A stretch of DNA of 10,447 nucleotides. Source: Micavibrio aeruginosavorus. GTDB taxonomy: Bacteria; Pseudomonadota; Alphaproteobacteria; UBA9219. Below the pieces are notes generated by a model that had not been told where the DNA came from, did not search any database, and saw only the letters and a list, made by a program, of their open reading frames with translations. The stretch is from NCBI GenBank assembly GCA_020720905.1, contig DYNT01000032.1, positions 1 to 10,447 of the forward strand, given 5' to 3'. Positions 1 through 6,689 of this stretch are shown here, piece by piece (position 1 is the stretch's first letter; each line of letters opens with the position of its first letter). The translations under genes and the position numbers were made by a program.

Positions 1-80
1 TTTTGCTGCATCGTCTGCCTGAAGCCATAGCCGATGGCGATCCGCAACACGCGATGTGAAAAAGACAACGCCATGATCAT
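1..80 (-). CDS. ABC-2 type transporter permease, N-terminal fragment (cut by window edge)
   Basis: Only the first 26 codons are inside the window, beginning MIMALSFSHRVLRIAIG and continuing without a stop to the edge. Its ATG (80-78) overlaps the TGA of the upstream ATPase gene (79-77) in an ATGA junction, so the two are very probably translationally coupled. A second in-frame ATG at 74-72 is also possible and has better spacing to the purine-rich GAGG just upstream. The permease call rests on context: ATPases of the COG4586 type are normally followed by one or two multi-spanning permeases of uncharacterised ABC-2 exporters (COG4587, COG3694). The fragment is too short to confirm membrane segments, and the substrate is unknown. 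Confidence 0.6.
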   Translation of the reverse strand, partial: MIMALSFSHRVLRIAIGYGFRQTMQQ

Positions 81-1072
81 GTCCTCGCCTTCTTCATTTG
101 AAGGTAGATTGTTTTGATAATCTCCTCCAACGGCAAATCTTCGATCGTGATATCGTGCAGCTTAAATCGCTCAAGGCACTGCGACACAATGACCTCCATC
201 CTGACTTGCGTCACATCCACGATAAGAACAAGCGCATGATCGCCTCTCTCCTCTACCGTGACGTGGGGATGCTCAAACACGGGGCACTCTTCCTCAGTCG
301 TCAAACGCAAGGTTTTCGTCCGGCGGTAGTCGCGGTGCAGTGCTGGCAGCGTCGTATCCAAAAGCTTTTGCCCGCGATCGATGAGGATCACGCGATCACA
401 GATTTTCTCAACATCGTCCGTGTCATGACTGGTGAGAAGAACGGTCGTCTCAAACTCTTGCACCAAGCGGTTCAAATGGTCGCGCAAGAGCGCCTTGGCC
501 GTGACGTCAAGGCCGATGGTCGGCTCATCCAAAAACAAAACCGAGGGCTGATGCAAAAGAGCCGCCGCGATATCGCAGCGCATCCGCTGCCCCAGCGACA
601 ACGTGCGGGCATGCTGGCCAAAAAACTTGGCAAGACCAAACACCTCTATCAATTTATCCGTTTGCTGCCGCGCTGCGCCTTCGTCCAGATCATAAATCTT
701 GGCCAAAAGCGCAAAGCTATCCTTCACCGGCAAGTTCGGCCATAAGTGCGAGCGCTGACCGAACACAAGGCCAATTTGGGACGACAACGCCCGCGTTTCT
801 TCCCACGGGATCAACCCGCAAACGGAAGCCGTTCCCGCTGTTGGGCATAAAAGACCCGACAGCATTTTAAGCGTCGTTGATTTGCCCGCGCCGTTAGGGC
901 CGATAAAGGCGACTTTCTCGCCCGTTTGAATGGAGAAGTTAAGGTCGCGCACAGCGACCAGCGCCTTCGTTGTGGCAGGAGAAAAGAAGCCGCCCTTGGG
1001 CGATTCCTTATCGCGCACGCGAAAGGCGCGTGTTAAGTCCTGTATCTGAATGAGGGCGTCTGCCATGATCAT
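77..1072 (-). CDS. ABC transporter ATP-binding protein (COG4586-like, ABC-2 exporter ATPase)
   Basis: A 331-residue cytoplasmic nucleotide-binding subunit that should power a membrane exporter of unknown substrate. All ATPase motifs are intact: Walker A GPNGAGKST (58-66), Q-loop Gln106, signature LSLGQ (158-162), Walker B LFLDEP (179-184) and H-loop TSHD with His216. The stretch VFGQRSHLW followed by LPVKDSFALL is typical of the COG4586 group of uncharacterised ABC-2 ATPases, as is the roughly 80-residue C-terminal extension after the ATPase core. I chose ATG 1072. An in-frame ATG at 1066-1064 has AGAG at better spacing and is equally possible; a TTG at 1093 is less likely because it would place the first seven codons upstream of any Shine-Dalgarno. 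The gene overlaps the permease gene by 4 bp and has its own promoter at 1102-1131. The family assignment is firm; the transported molecule cannot be told from sequence. Confidence 0.93.
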   Translation of the reverse strand: MIMADALIQIQDLTRAFRVRDKESPKGGFFSPATTKALVAVRDLNFSIQTGEKVAFIGPNGAGKSTTLKMLSGLLCPTAGTASVCGLIPWEETRALSSQIGLVFGQRSHLWPNLPVKDSFALLAKIYDLDEGAARQQTDKLIEVFGLAKFFGQHARTLSLGQRMRCDIAAALLHQPSVLFLDEPTIGLDVTAKALLRDHLNRLVQEFETTVLLTSHDTDDVEKICDRVILIDRGQKLLDTTLPALHRDYRRTKTLRLTTEEECPVFEHPHVTVEERGDHALVLIVDVTQVRMEVIVSQCLERFKLHDITIEDLPLEEIIKTIYLQMKKART

Positions 1073-1101
1073 CTCTGCTGCGCTGAAGGGCAAAGATAAG
1101 A

Positions 1102-1131
1102 ACTATAGTCACAAACCCCTGTTTTTTTCAA
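1102..1131 (-). promoter_or_regulatory. Sigma-70-type promoter for the ABC transporter operon
   Basis: Reading the minus strand, TTGAAA (1131-1126) is followed after 18 bp by TATAGT (1107-1102). These are five-of-six matches to the -35 and -10 consensus. Transcription would start near 1095, leaving a leader of about 23 nt before the ATPase ATG at 1072. It lies in the 88-bp gap below the unknown gene that ends at 1161, so the exporter need not depend on read-through. Predicted from sequence only. Confidence 0.55.
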
Positions 1132-1160
1132 GGACGGCATGGTCTCAAACTTACCACCCG

Positions 1161-1538
1161 TCAATTTAGTGCGCATCGGATTGATGGAATAACCTTCATA
1201 ATATCTGAACGAGCAACTTCGATAGCAATGGCATTACAAGCGCTCTCGTGCATTGCAACAGAAAGCCTATCATCAGATTTTGAAAGCATTTGTTTTATTC
1301 TTGCGAGGACTTCTTTCGTGACCTCTATTGATTGAGCATTCTGCCCATTATTTTGAAAGCAAAGAGCCCATCTTTTGAAATCTTTATTAGCCGTATTCTC
1401 AGAAAATATATGAATGGTTTGACATGAAGGAGGAATACCCGAAGCCTCCTGCTGTTGCCTAAGCGTTGTGCTAGCAATTGCATGGATTGCGGAACAAATG
1501 TCTTGTGTTAAGTGAAACGTCTGAATTATATCATCCAT
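1161..1538 (-). CDS. Hypothetical protein, 125 aa, no recognised family
   Basis: I do not recognise this protein. It is 125 residues, begins MDDIIQTFHLTQDICSAI and ends in IPSIRCALN. It has no signal peptide or membrane segment and looks like a soluble mixed helix/strand protein with five cysteines that do not form a CxxC or zinc-finger pattern. The start is well supported: a perfect AAGGAGG (1551-1545) stands 6 nt before ATG 1538, while the alternative TTG at 1544 abuts the Shine-Dalgarno. Coding DNA here is clearly AT-richer than in the exporter and envelope genes on either side, with many A/T-ending codons, which suggests recent acquisition or a different selective regime. It is transcribed toward the exporter operon and divergently from the gene at 1808. 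Good ribosome binding and a clean frame make it likely real; function is unknown. Confidence 0.7.
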   Translation of the reverse strand: MDDIIQTFHLTQDICSAIHAIASTTLRQQQEASGIPPSCQTIHIFSENTANKDFKRWALCFQNNGQNAQSIEVTKEVLARIKQMLSKSDDRLSVAMHESACNAIAIEVARSDIMKVIPSIRCALN

Positions 1539-1544
1539 AAGCAA

Positions 1545-1551
1545 CCTCCTT
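1545..1551 (-). promoter_or_regulatory. Strong ribosome binding site fixing the start of the 125-aa gene
   Basis: AAGGAGG on the minus strand, a complete match to the anti-Shine-Dalgarno core, 6 nt upstream of ATG 1538. It is the strongest such site in the window and selects ATG 1538 over TTG 1544. Confidence 0.8.
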
Positions 1552-1583
1552 TTAATTTTTTATACACTTCTATCGGTAGGCTG

Positions 1584-1613
1584 ACCATATCACGATTTCT
1601 TTTCTTGAAACAA
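1584..1613 (-). promoter_or_regulatory. Candidate promoter for the 125-aa gene
   Basis: On the minus strand TTGTTT (1613-1608) and TATGGT (1589-1584) are separated by 18 bp, and a TGA triplet immediately before the -10 box makes it an extended -10. The start would fall near 1577, about 40 nt above the ATG and upstream of the Shine-Dalgarno. Boxes are moderate matches, and AT-rich DNA gives chance hits. Confidence 0.35.
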
Positions 1614-1682
1614 GCCCAGCTATCGCCTATGGATTCCATTTAGTTTCTTTTTAATTCACCACCCCTTGAACTATTTTTGCTC

Positions 1683-1688
1683 TATAAT
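1683..1688 (+). promoter_or_regulatory. Candidate -10 box for the prepilin-peptidase-like gene
   Basis: A perfect TATAAT. No good -35 box lies 16-18 bp upstream; a TTGAAC at 1666-1671 is only 11 bp away, too close to pair with it. If used, transcription would begin near 1695, almost exactly at the left edge of the inverted repeat at 1698. An activator-dependent promoter or a chance match are both possible. Confidence 0.3.
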
Positions 1689-1697
1689 CCGTCCGCT

Positions 1698-1782
1698 TGA
1701 AAACCAGAAAAGTTTTTCTCCGCCAAGTCGCCTGCCCACAAGAAAAACAAGAAACTGCAGCCAAAAACTTTTCTGGTTTTCA
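1698..1782. repeat. Perfect 20-bp inverted repeat with 45-nt spacer
   Basis: The left arm (1698-1717, beginning TGAAAACCAG) is the exact reverse complement of the right arm (1763-1782, ending CTGGTTTTCA). All 20 positions pair and the match stops at both ends. The spacer (1718-1762) is unrelated and less AT-rich. The element sits just after the TATAAT at 1683 and 25 nt before the probable ATG at 1808, so in RNA it would form a long stem-loop in the leader. There is no run of T after either outer edge, so it is not a standard terminator. It could be a regulatory leader structure, a remnant of a small mobile element, or a small RNA. The inverted repeat itself is directly visible; its role is inference. 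Confidence 0.85.
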
Positions 1783-1807
1783 CATTGACATGGTCTATCA
1801 TCGCGCT

Positions 1808-2203
1808 ATGAACGATCCTTTGCTGAATGAACCCTTTGTCAGACTTTTTGTTGGCACGCTGATCGGGCTGGTGCTGGGCAGCTTTACGACCATGCTCAGC
1901 TATCGCTTGCCACGCACAATGTCGATCATCGCGCCACCGTCAACCTGCCCTTCGTGCGGTACGCGCTTAACGCCCCGCGATCTTATCCCCGTCGTGTCAT
2001 GGCTGATCGGGCGCGGACGCTGCCGCCATTGCGGCGCGCCCATCGGGGCGCGTTATGTGATGATTGAACTTGTCACGACAGTAGCCATTGCAGCGGCTTT
2101 TGTCCTTTTAGGATTCTCGTTAGCGCTGCTTTTAACGCTCATCGCACTGGTTGCCGTGATAACGGCTCTGACGATCTATTGCGAGCGCCGCGATCCCCGC
2201 TGA
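1808..2203 (+). CDS. Free-standing N-terminal domain of type IV prepilin peptidase (A24 N-terminal, PF06750-like)
   Basis: A 131-residue membrane protein matching only the first domain of PilD/GspO-type prepilin peptidases. It has a first membrane segment with GSF and YRLPR (about 10-35), then a cytoplasmic zinc loop with two CxxC pairs (Cys47/Cys50 and Cys72/Cys75) around LIPVVSWL and GRGRC, and then YVMIEL leading into two membrane segments (about 88-123). In full-length enzymes of roughly 250-290 residues this part precedes the aspartyl protease domain. Here the chain ends at YCERRDPR, where the first catalytic Asp motif would come, so no peptidase activity is expected. It may be a remnant, a regulatory or scaffold domain, or a stand-alone domain of unknown role. 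ATG 1808 puts the start right before the first membrane helix; an in-frame ATG at 1790 is possible, and neither has a clear Shine-Dalgarno. A TTG at 1697 would translate the inverted repeat and is unlikely. No pilin or secretion genes are nearby. Confidence 0.75.
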   Translation: MNDPLLNEPFVRLFVGTLIGLVLGSFTTMLSYRLPRTMSIIAPPSTCPSCGTRLTPRDLIPVVSWLIGRGRCRHCGAPIGARYVMIELVTTVAIAAAFVLLGFSLALLLTLIALVAVITALTIYCERRDPR

Positions 2204-2486
2204 CCTCACGTCTTGCGCCTTACCCCCTGATTTTTTGCTTTTGGCGATCCAAAATCGGACGAAGTTTACAAAAGTGTTTTAAATCAATGGGTTAACTGAT
2301 GCCCAAAATCGAGTCAGTTTCGTTCTATTTCAAGGGGTTACGGCATTAACTTTGAGCGGAAGGCGACTAAGCGGCACAATCCCACGCTCTTGGGGCTGAG
2401 AATCGATGTTTTTTTGCTAACATATTGATAACAAAGGATAGCAAAAGCTTGCTTTTGGCGGCAGAAAAAACGCCCAATCTCCCGCC
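2204..2486. other. Convergent intergenic region with small hairpins and a 12-bp direct repeat
   Basis: These 283 bp lie between two genes that run toward each other. TTGCTTTTGGCG occurs twice, at 2235-2246 and 2449-2460. Each copy contributes to a short hairpin: TTTTGG/CCAAAA around a 4-nt loop (2239-2254) and CAAAAG/CTTTTG around CTTG (2442-2457). CCAAAATCG also recurs at 2249 and 2303. No hairpin is followed by a T-run on either strand, so I cannot name a terminator, and I see no credible small gene. Confidence 0.5.
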
Positions 2487-5400
2487 TTAATTGACTTTCA
2501 CGTCCACGCGATCCATATCGCCCGAAGGCACGTTTGCGCCCATGGGACGAACATCAACGCGGCTGCTGGCAATGCCTTTGGTCGTCATAAAATCACGAAT
2601 GGCCAAAGCGCGGTTAAGGGAAAGCCGCCGCGCCTCACGCGGCGTGATCGTGCCATTGATATCAGAATAAGCCGTCAATGTAATCCGCGCCTCGCCATGA
2701 TCTTTCAAAATGCGAATGAGCTTTTCAACAACCTCAACGGCATCCTTATCCAACTTGTCTGAGCCTCTCTCAAAACTAATCAAGGACGCTTCAGGCTCCA
2801 GCACAAAGCGCGTTCCAGCCACGACTTTGCCATCGCTGTCAATCACGGGAGGCTTCAACCCAGCCGTCGGTAACGCGGCATCGCGCACAGGCGGCGGGGT
2901 AATGGCCGTCACGCCTTCCGGCAAAGAAGGCGCAAAAGAGGGCGTTTCAATCCCGCCTTGCGAGGCACCTTTGATCACCTTGCCGGATGTTTTAAGCGAA
3001 GGAAGCGTCCCTGGCTTGAGCGCTGGCAAAACAGCCTTTGAAGACAACTGCGGCGTGACAAGACCAACAGGCGCAGCCCTTGGCGCGGGCGCTTCGTCAC
3101 CGCTAGACGGCGTCACCATCGATGGCAAAGCCTGCGTCGAGGCGCCCTTCCCTGCCAAAGGCGCAACGCAGCTAACCGCGCCACCACCATTCGTGCCCGA
3201 ACAACTCCATGTCCACGGCCCCTTACCACTCACGGCACTGACAATGCCCGCCGCGCACAGGCCGCCTTTGGGGGCTGTCAACGTGCTGACGCCATGCGCC
3301 GCGCCGCACATCCCCACAATCGGATCAGGCGGCGTCAACGGCGCAGTACAACTGACCGTCATCCCGCCGTTTGCGCCGATGCAGCTCCAATTCCAGGGGC
3401 CATTGCCGCTGAGCGCAGTCACCATGCCCGCCGCGCACATATCGTCTTCCGGTGCGACAAGCGAGGCGACGCCGTTAGCAGAGCCGCACAACCCATTCAC
3501 CAAAGGCCCTGGCGGCGGCGGCGCTTTGGGGAGAACCTTAGACGTCGCGCACGTGCTGGCGATGCCACCGTTCATCCCTGAACACGTCCATGTCCATGGC
3601 CCCGATCCATAAACTGAACTAGGCATCCCACTATCGCACAAACCAGAAACAGGGGCTTGGTTGGTCACAGCATTGGATGCCGCGCCGCAGAGGCCATCCA
3701 CCTTGGTTTGCGCCTGTGAGGAGGCTGAGCAACTCGCACTTGATCCACTTCCTGATCCAATGCAGCTCCACAGCCATGGGCCAGAGCCGCTCACAGGGGT
3801 CGCCAATCCCTCCGCGCAAAGACCAGACACAGGCGCTTCTTTTTGAACAGAGCCATTAGACGCCCCGCAAGCGCCGTTCACAGTCTTTTGCGCCTCGCAC
3901 GTCACCTTGGCCTTTTGTCCGCACGTCCAACTCCATGGGCCAGAGCCACGCACAGCGCTGGCCTTACCCACCGCGCAAAGATCATCATCGGGCTTTTCGG
4001 TTAGATTTTTTCCAGCCGCCCCGCCACAAACCGCATCAGGCGCAGGGCTGGCCATCGCCGCCTTGTCATCCTTGGCAGGAGAAACCAACGCTTCCTTTTT
4101 CGCCTCAGCCGCCGCTACGATCGGCGCAGAGCAAGAAACAGCTTTTGCCCCCATCGTTCCCGCGCAATCCCATTGCCATTCCGTTTTGGCATGCATACGA
4201 ACGTCACTGGGCGTTCCGGCCTCACAAAGCTTGGTCTTGGGTTCGTTGGCAACAGGCACACCGGCAGCCTTGCCACACACGCCCGCGTTGGCGGTCAACG
4301 TCGAACACGAAGCGCTATGCCCCGCATCGTCCACGCAAGTCCATGTCCAAGGGCCATCGCCTTCCACAGCGCTGGCCTTACCAGAGGCGCAAAGTTTATC
4401 ACTTGGTTTGCCAAACGCTAACGTCTCAACCGCCTCGCCGCAAGAAACAACAGCCTCAACCTCTTCCTTAGTTCCCAAAGACGCCGTGCAGCTTGCCGTA
4501 GAGCCACCATTATCGCCAGAGCAAGACCAGTTAAAGGGGCCAAGCCCCGTCACACGCGTTGCATGACCCGACGAACAAAGACCGTCCGTTGGCGTTTTGG
4601 CATAAGCGCTACCATGAGCAGGGCCACACGCGCCATCAATCAACGTCAAAGCGCGGCAACTGACGCTTGCCCCGCCGTTGCCGCCCTCACACGACCACGT
4701 CCAAGGCCCCGTTCCCTGCACAGCGCTGGCCACACCAGCGTTGCAAAGATCCCCCGTCGGCGCATCGCGATGGCCGCGCATGGAAGCTGCACCACAAATA
4801 CCGTTGTTCTTCAACGGCGCATGGCACGTTGCTGCGCCGCCATCATAAAGACCAGAGCACGTCCAATTCCAAGGTCCTTGCCCCGTCACGGCACTAGCAT
4901 AGCCCGCTGTACAAAGATCGCGCATTGGCAAGCTATCCGCCCCCACGTCATGCGCCGCGCCACAAACGCCATCCGCTTTACGCGGCGCGTTACAAGAAGC
5001 CGCCACGCCGCCATTAGCCCCGCTGCACGCCCATGTCCACGGGCCAGCGCCATTCACACGGCTCGGTTGGCCTTGCTGACACAAGCCAGAGAGGGGAGCC
5101 GTTTGGGCGCCAACACCGGCAGCCTCGCCGCACTTCCCATCAATCAGAGCCGTCGCGGCGGCCTTGGCCGCATCGCCCGCCTTATGAGAGGAATCTTTGA
5201 CATCCGCCTTCTTAAGGGTAGCCCCCACCGCCACAGGCGCAGCGCAACTGACCGTCACGCCGCCGCCAAGACCCTTACAGCTCCATCGCCAAGGACCATC
5301 GCCTAAAACAGGCGTTGCCATACCTTGCGCGCATAAATCGCCAGCGGGTTTGCCATCCGCCGCAAGGCCATTGGCTACGCCGCACGACGCATCGATGATA

Positions 5401-6689
5401 GAGGATCCTTCCATCGCCGCAGGCACAATAACCGAGGCGGCGCTGGATGAAACGGGGGCGGGTTCTTGCACCATAGCCGTTGCGACAGGCATAGCATCAG
5501 CAGGCGAAGGAGCCGCCACTGCAAGCGGTGAAGACGCAAGCGGCGCAGCGCAATTGTTGCTCAACCACACGTCACGCGCATCGCCCGATGGGCATACAAC
5601 GCGCGTTTCCCCGACGATTTTCCCGACAAAATGCGCCGGATACCCAGCGTCAGCGCACTCACGCGTCCATTGGGTGACGCTGGGCTGACAAGAGGAAGCC
5701 GTCGTCTCTTGTCTTACCTCCCCACCATCACGATCATCCGAATCCAAAGAATCTTGCTTGGCTGAGGCCTCTTTTTTCTTGGCCTCTTTCTTCTCTACAG
5801 GCTCACCGAAAATGCTTGTGAACGGTTCAGCCATACGATCAAAAAGGCTCTTATCCTCAGCTGGCTTGGCAGCCGATTGCTCTAACGGTAAGGGCGTTTC
5901 CGCCATCTCGGTCGCTTTGGGCGATTCATCCTCTTCAACAGCGCCAACGCCAGAGCCAAACGTCGTTGGCACAAGATCACTTGAAGCCGAAGCCGCAGGC
6001 GCAGCGCCCGTTGTCATTTCAGGCGGGAAGACAATATCCATCATCCCGTCATCCGCCTTAGTCGCGGTCGCCCCCTCGGCACTATGAAGGGCAGCCTTAT
6101 CAGGAGAAATCCATCCCTTAGGCTCTTGCCCCGCAACAAACCCATCCTTTTTGGAAGGGAGAGCAATGGCCATAGGTCCCGCTGAAGCTTCGGGTAAAGC
6201 CAGCATGCTGTCATCGATTTTAACAGAAGCAGGATCGATAGGCTCTAAATCTGATTTTGGAATCTCGGCATTCTGACCGGCTTTTTGCAAAGCCGTTTTC
6301 ATCCCCTGCAAAAGCATGAGACTGGCCGTGCTGTTTTTATCCGTTTTGATTTGGGGTGGTGCCGCTTTTTTGACCGTCACAGAAGGAATCTTAGGGGCTT
6401 TCAAATTATTCAACGCAGAAGGAACAGCCGGAACAAAAGTCGTTTTGGGTTTTACAGTCGTTGCACTTTTGCGTGGCAAAACCATATCGCCCGCCTTAAG
6501 CGGTTTGTTCCATGTCACGCCATCAGGCAAAACACCTTGCCCTGTTGTCTCTGGCACAACTTGATCGGTATAGGTTTCAACCGATGCGGCTGGCATTTGC
6601 GCGTTGGCGTTCCCAGGGAAAAACGCCGCCAACGCAAGCGTCAAACCCAAGGCCGTCAAGCAAGATGAAAAGCGAATAGATAAGGACAT
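2487..6689 (-). CDS. Giant secreted repeat protein with C-terminal OmpA-like peptidoglycan-binding domain
   Basis: A 1400-residue exported protein, probably periplasmic or cell-surface and held to peptidoglycan by its C-terminus. Order of parts: Sec signal peptide (1-30; hydrophobic core, then ANA before Gln31); a long Ala/Pro/Lys/Glu-rich low-complexity stalk (about 31-330); a distinct four-Cys module (Cys334-Cys380); twelve four-Cys repeats (436-1177); a Pro/Ser-rich linker (1178-1294); and an OmpA-like domain (1295-1400). The last keeps TAYSDINGT with Asp1343 and LSLNRA with Arg1360, the pair that contacts diaminopimelate in OmpA domains. The mature chain has 52 cysteines, all in the 13 modules. 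ATG 6689 is chosen because it starts just before the signal peptide; a TTG at 6707 would add six residues, and neither has a good Shine-Dalgarno. It follows bamB after a 261-bp gap, so it probably has its own promoter. Function is unknown: adhesin, envelope spacer and ligand-binding scaffold are all possible. Confidence 0.88.
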   Translation of the reverse strand: MSLSIRFSSCLTALGLTLALAAFFPGNANAQMPAASVETYTDQVVPETTGQGVLPDGVTWNKPLKAGDMVLPRKSATTVKPKTTFVPAVPSALNNLKAPKIPSVTVKKAAPPQIKTDKNSTASLMLLQGMKTALQKAGQNAEIPKSDLEPIDPASVKIDDSMLALPEASAGPMAIALPSKKDGFVAGQEPKGWISPDKAALHSAEGATATKADDGMMDIVFPPEMTTGAAPAASASSDLVPTTFGSGVGAVEEDESPKATEMAETPLPLEQSAAKPAEDKSLFDRMAEPFTSIFGEPVEKKEAKKKEASAKQDSLDSDDRDGGEVRQETTASSCQPSVTQWTRECADAGYPAHFVGKIVGETRVVCPSGDARDVWLSNNCAAPLASSPLAVAAPSPADAMPVATAMVQEPAPVSSSAASVIVPAAMEGSSIIDASCGVANGLAADGKPAGDLCAQGMATPVLGDGPWRWSCKGLGGGVTVSCAAPVAVGATLKKADVKDSSHKAGDAAKAAATALIDGKCGEAAGVGAQTAPLSGLCQQGQPSRVNGAGPWTWACSGANGGVAASCNAPRKADGVCGAAHDVGADSLPMRDLCTAGYASAVTGQGPWNWTCSGLYDGGAATCHAPLKNNGICGAASMRGHRDAPTGDLCNAGVASAVQGTGPWTWSCEGGNGGASVSCRALTLIDGACGPAHGSAYAKTPTDGLCSSGHATRVTGLGPFNWSCSGDNGGSTASCTASLGTKEEVEAVVSCGEAVETLAFGKPSDKLCASGKASAVEGDGPWTWTCVDDAGHSASCSTLTANAGVCGKAAGVPVANEPKTKLCEAGTPSDVRMHAKTEWQWDCAGTMGAKAVSCSAPIVAAAEAKKEALVSPAKDDKAAMASPAPDAVCGGAAGKNLTEKPDDDLCAVGKASAVRGSGPWSWTCGQKAKVTCEAQKTVNGACGASNGSVQKEAPVSGLCAEGLATPVSGSGPWLWSCIGSGSGSSASCSASSQAQTKVDGLCGAASNAVTNQAPVSGLCDSGMPSSVYGSGPWTWTCSGMNGGIASTCATSKVLPKAPPPPGPLVNGLCGSANGVASLVAPEDDMCAAGMVTALSGNGPWNWSCIGANGGMTVSCTAPLTPPDPIVGMCGAAHGVSTLTAPKGGLCAAGIVSAVSGKGPWTWSCSGTNGGGAVSCVAPLAGKGASTQALPSMVTPSSGDEAPAPRAAPVGLVTPQLSSKAVLPALKPGTLPSLKTSGKVIKGASQGGIETPSFAPSLPEGVTAITPPPVRDAALPTAGLKPPVIDSDGKVVAGTRFVLEPEASLISFERGSDKLDKDAVEVVEKLIRILKDHGEARITLTAYSDINGTITPREARRLSLNRALAIRDFMTTKGIASSRVDVRPMGANVPSGDMDRVDVKVN
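3159..5384 (-). repeat. Twelve tandem four-cysteine GPWxW repeats within the giant protein
   Basis: Repeats start at residues 436, 520, 576, 632, 688, 750, 805, 888, 941, 1001, 1068 and 1128. Each is about 50 residues plus a 5-35 residue linker. The shared pattern is CGxAxG, about ten variable residues, LCxxGxxSxV, GxGPWxWxC, GxNGG, then SCxA. Cysteines fall at repeat positions 1, 18, 36 and about 47. The tryptophan/GPW core is conserved in eleven copies; copy 7 has KTEWQW instead, and copy 5 has PFNW. The copies have diverged at DNA level, so this is an old amplification, not a recent slippage product. Similar GPWTWSC/NGG repeats are familiar from large secreted proteins in other Proteobacteria, without an agreed function as far as I know. 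Confidence 0.92.

Noticed and set aside
98..745. Plus-strand frame of 215 codons opposite the ABC ATPase
   Set aside because: It lies wholly antisense to an ATPase gene with all motifs intact and has no recognisable domain.
1666..1688. TTGAAC and TATAAT as a full sigma-70 promoter
   Set aside because: The boxes are only 11 bp apart, too close for one polymerase; only the -10 box is kept as a candidate.
2239..2457. Hairpins at 2239-2254 and 2442-2457 as rho-independent terminators
   Set aside because: The stems are only about 6 bp and neither is followed by a T-run on either strand.
3159..5384. Regularly spaced repeats as a CRISPR array
   Set aside because: The repeats are about 150-250 bp, coding, diverged in DNA and in one continuous frame; there are no short identical repeats or cas genes.
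2710..6087. Long plus-strand reading frames (for example 2710-3612, 3907-4566, 4563-5306, 5197-5688) opposite the giant gene
   Set aside because: They are antisense to a well-supported repeat protein. The biased repeat codons keep the opposite strand open, and their translations resemble no protein family.
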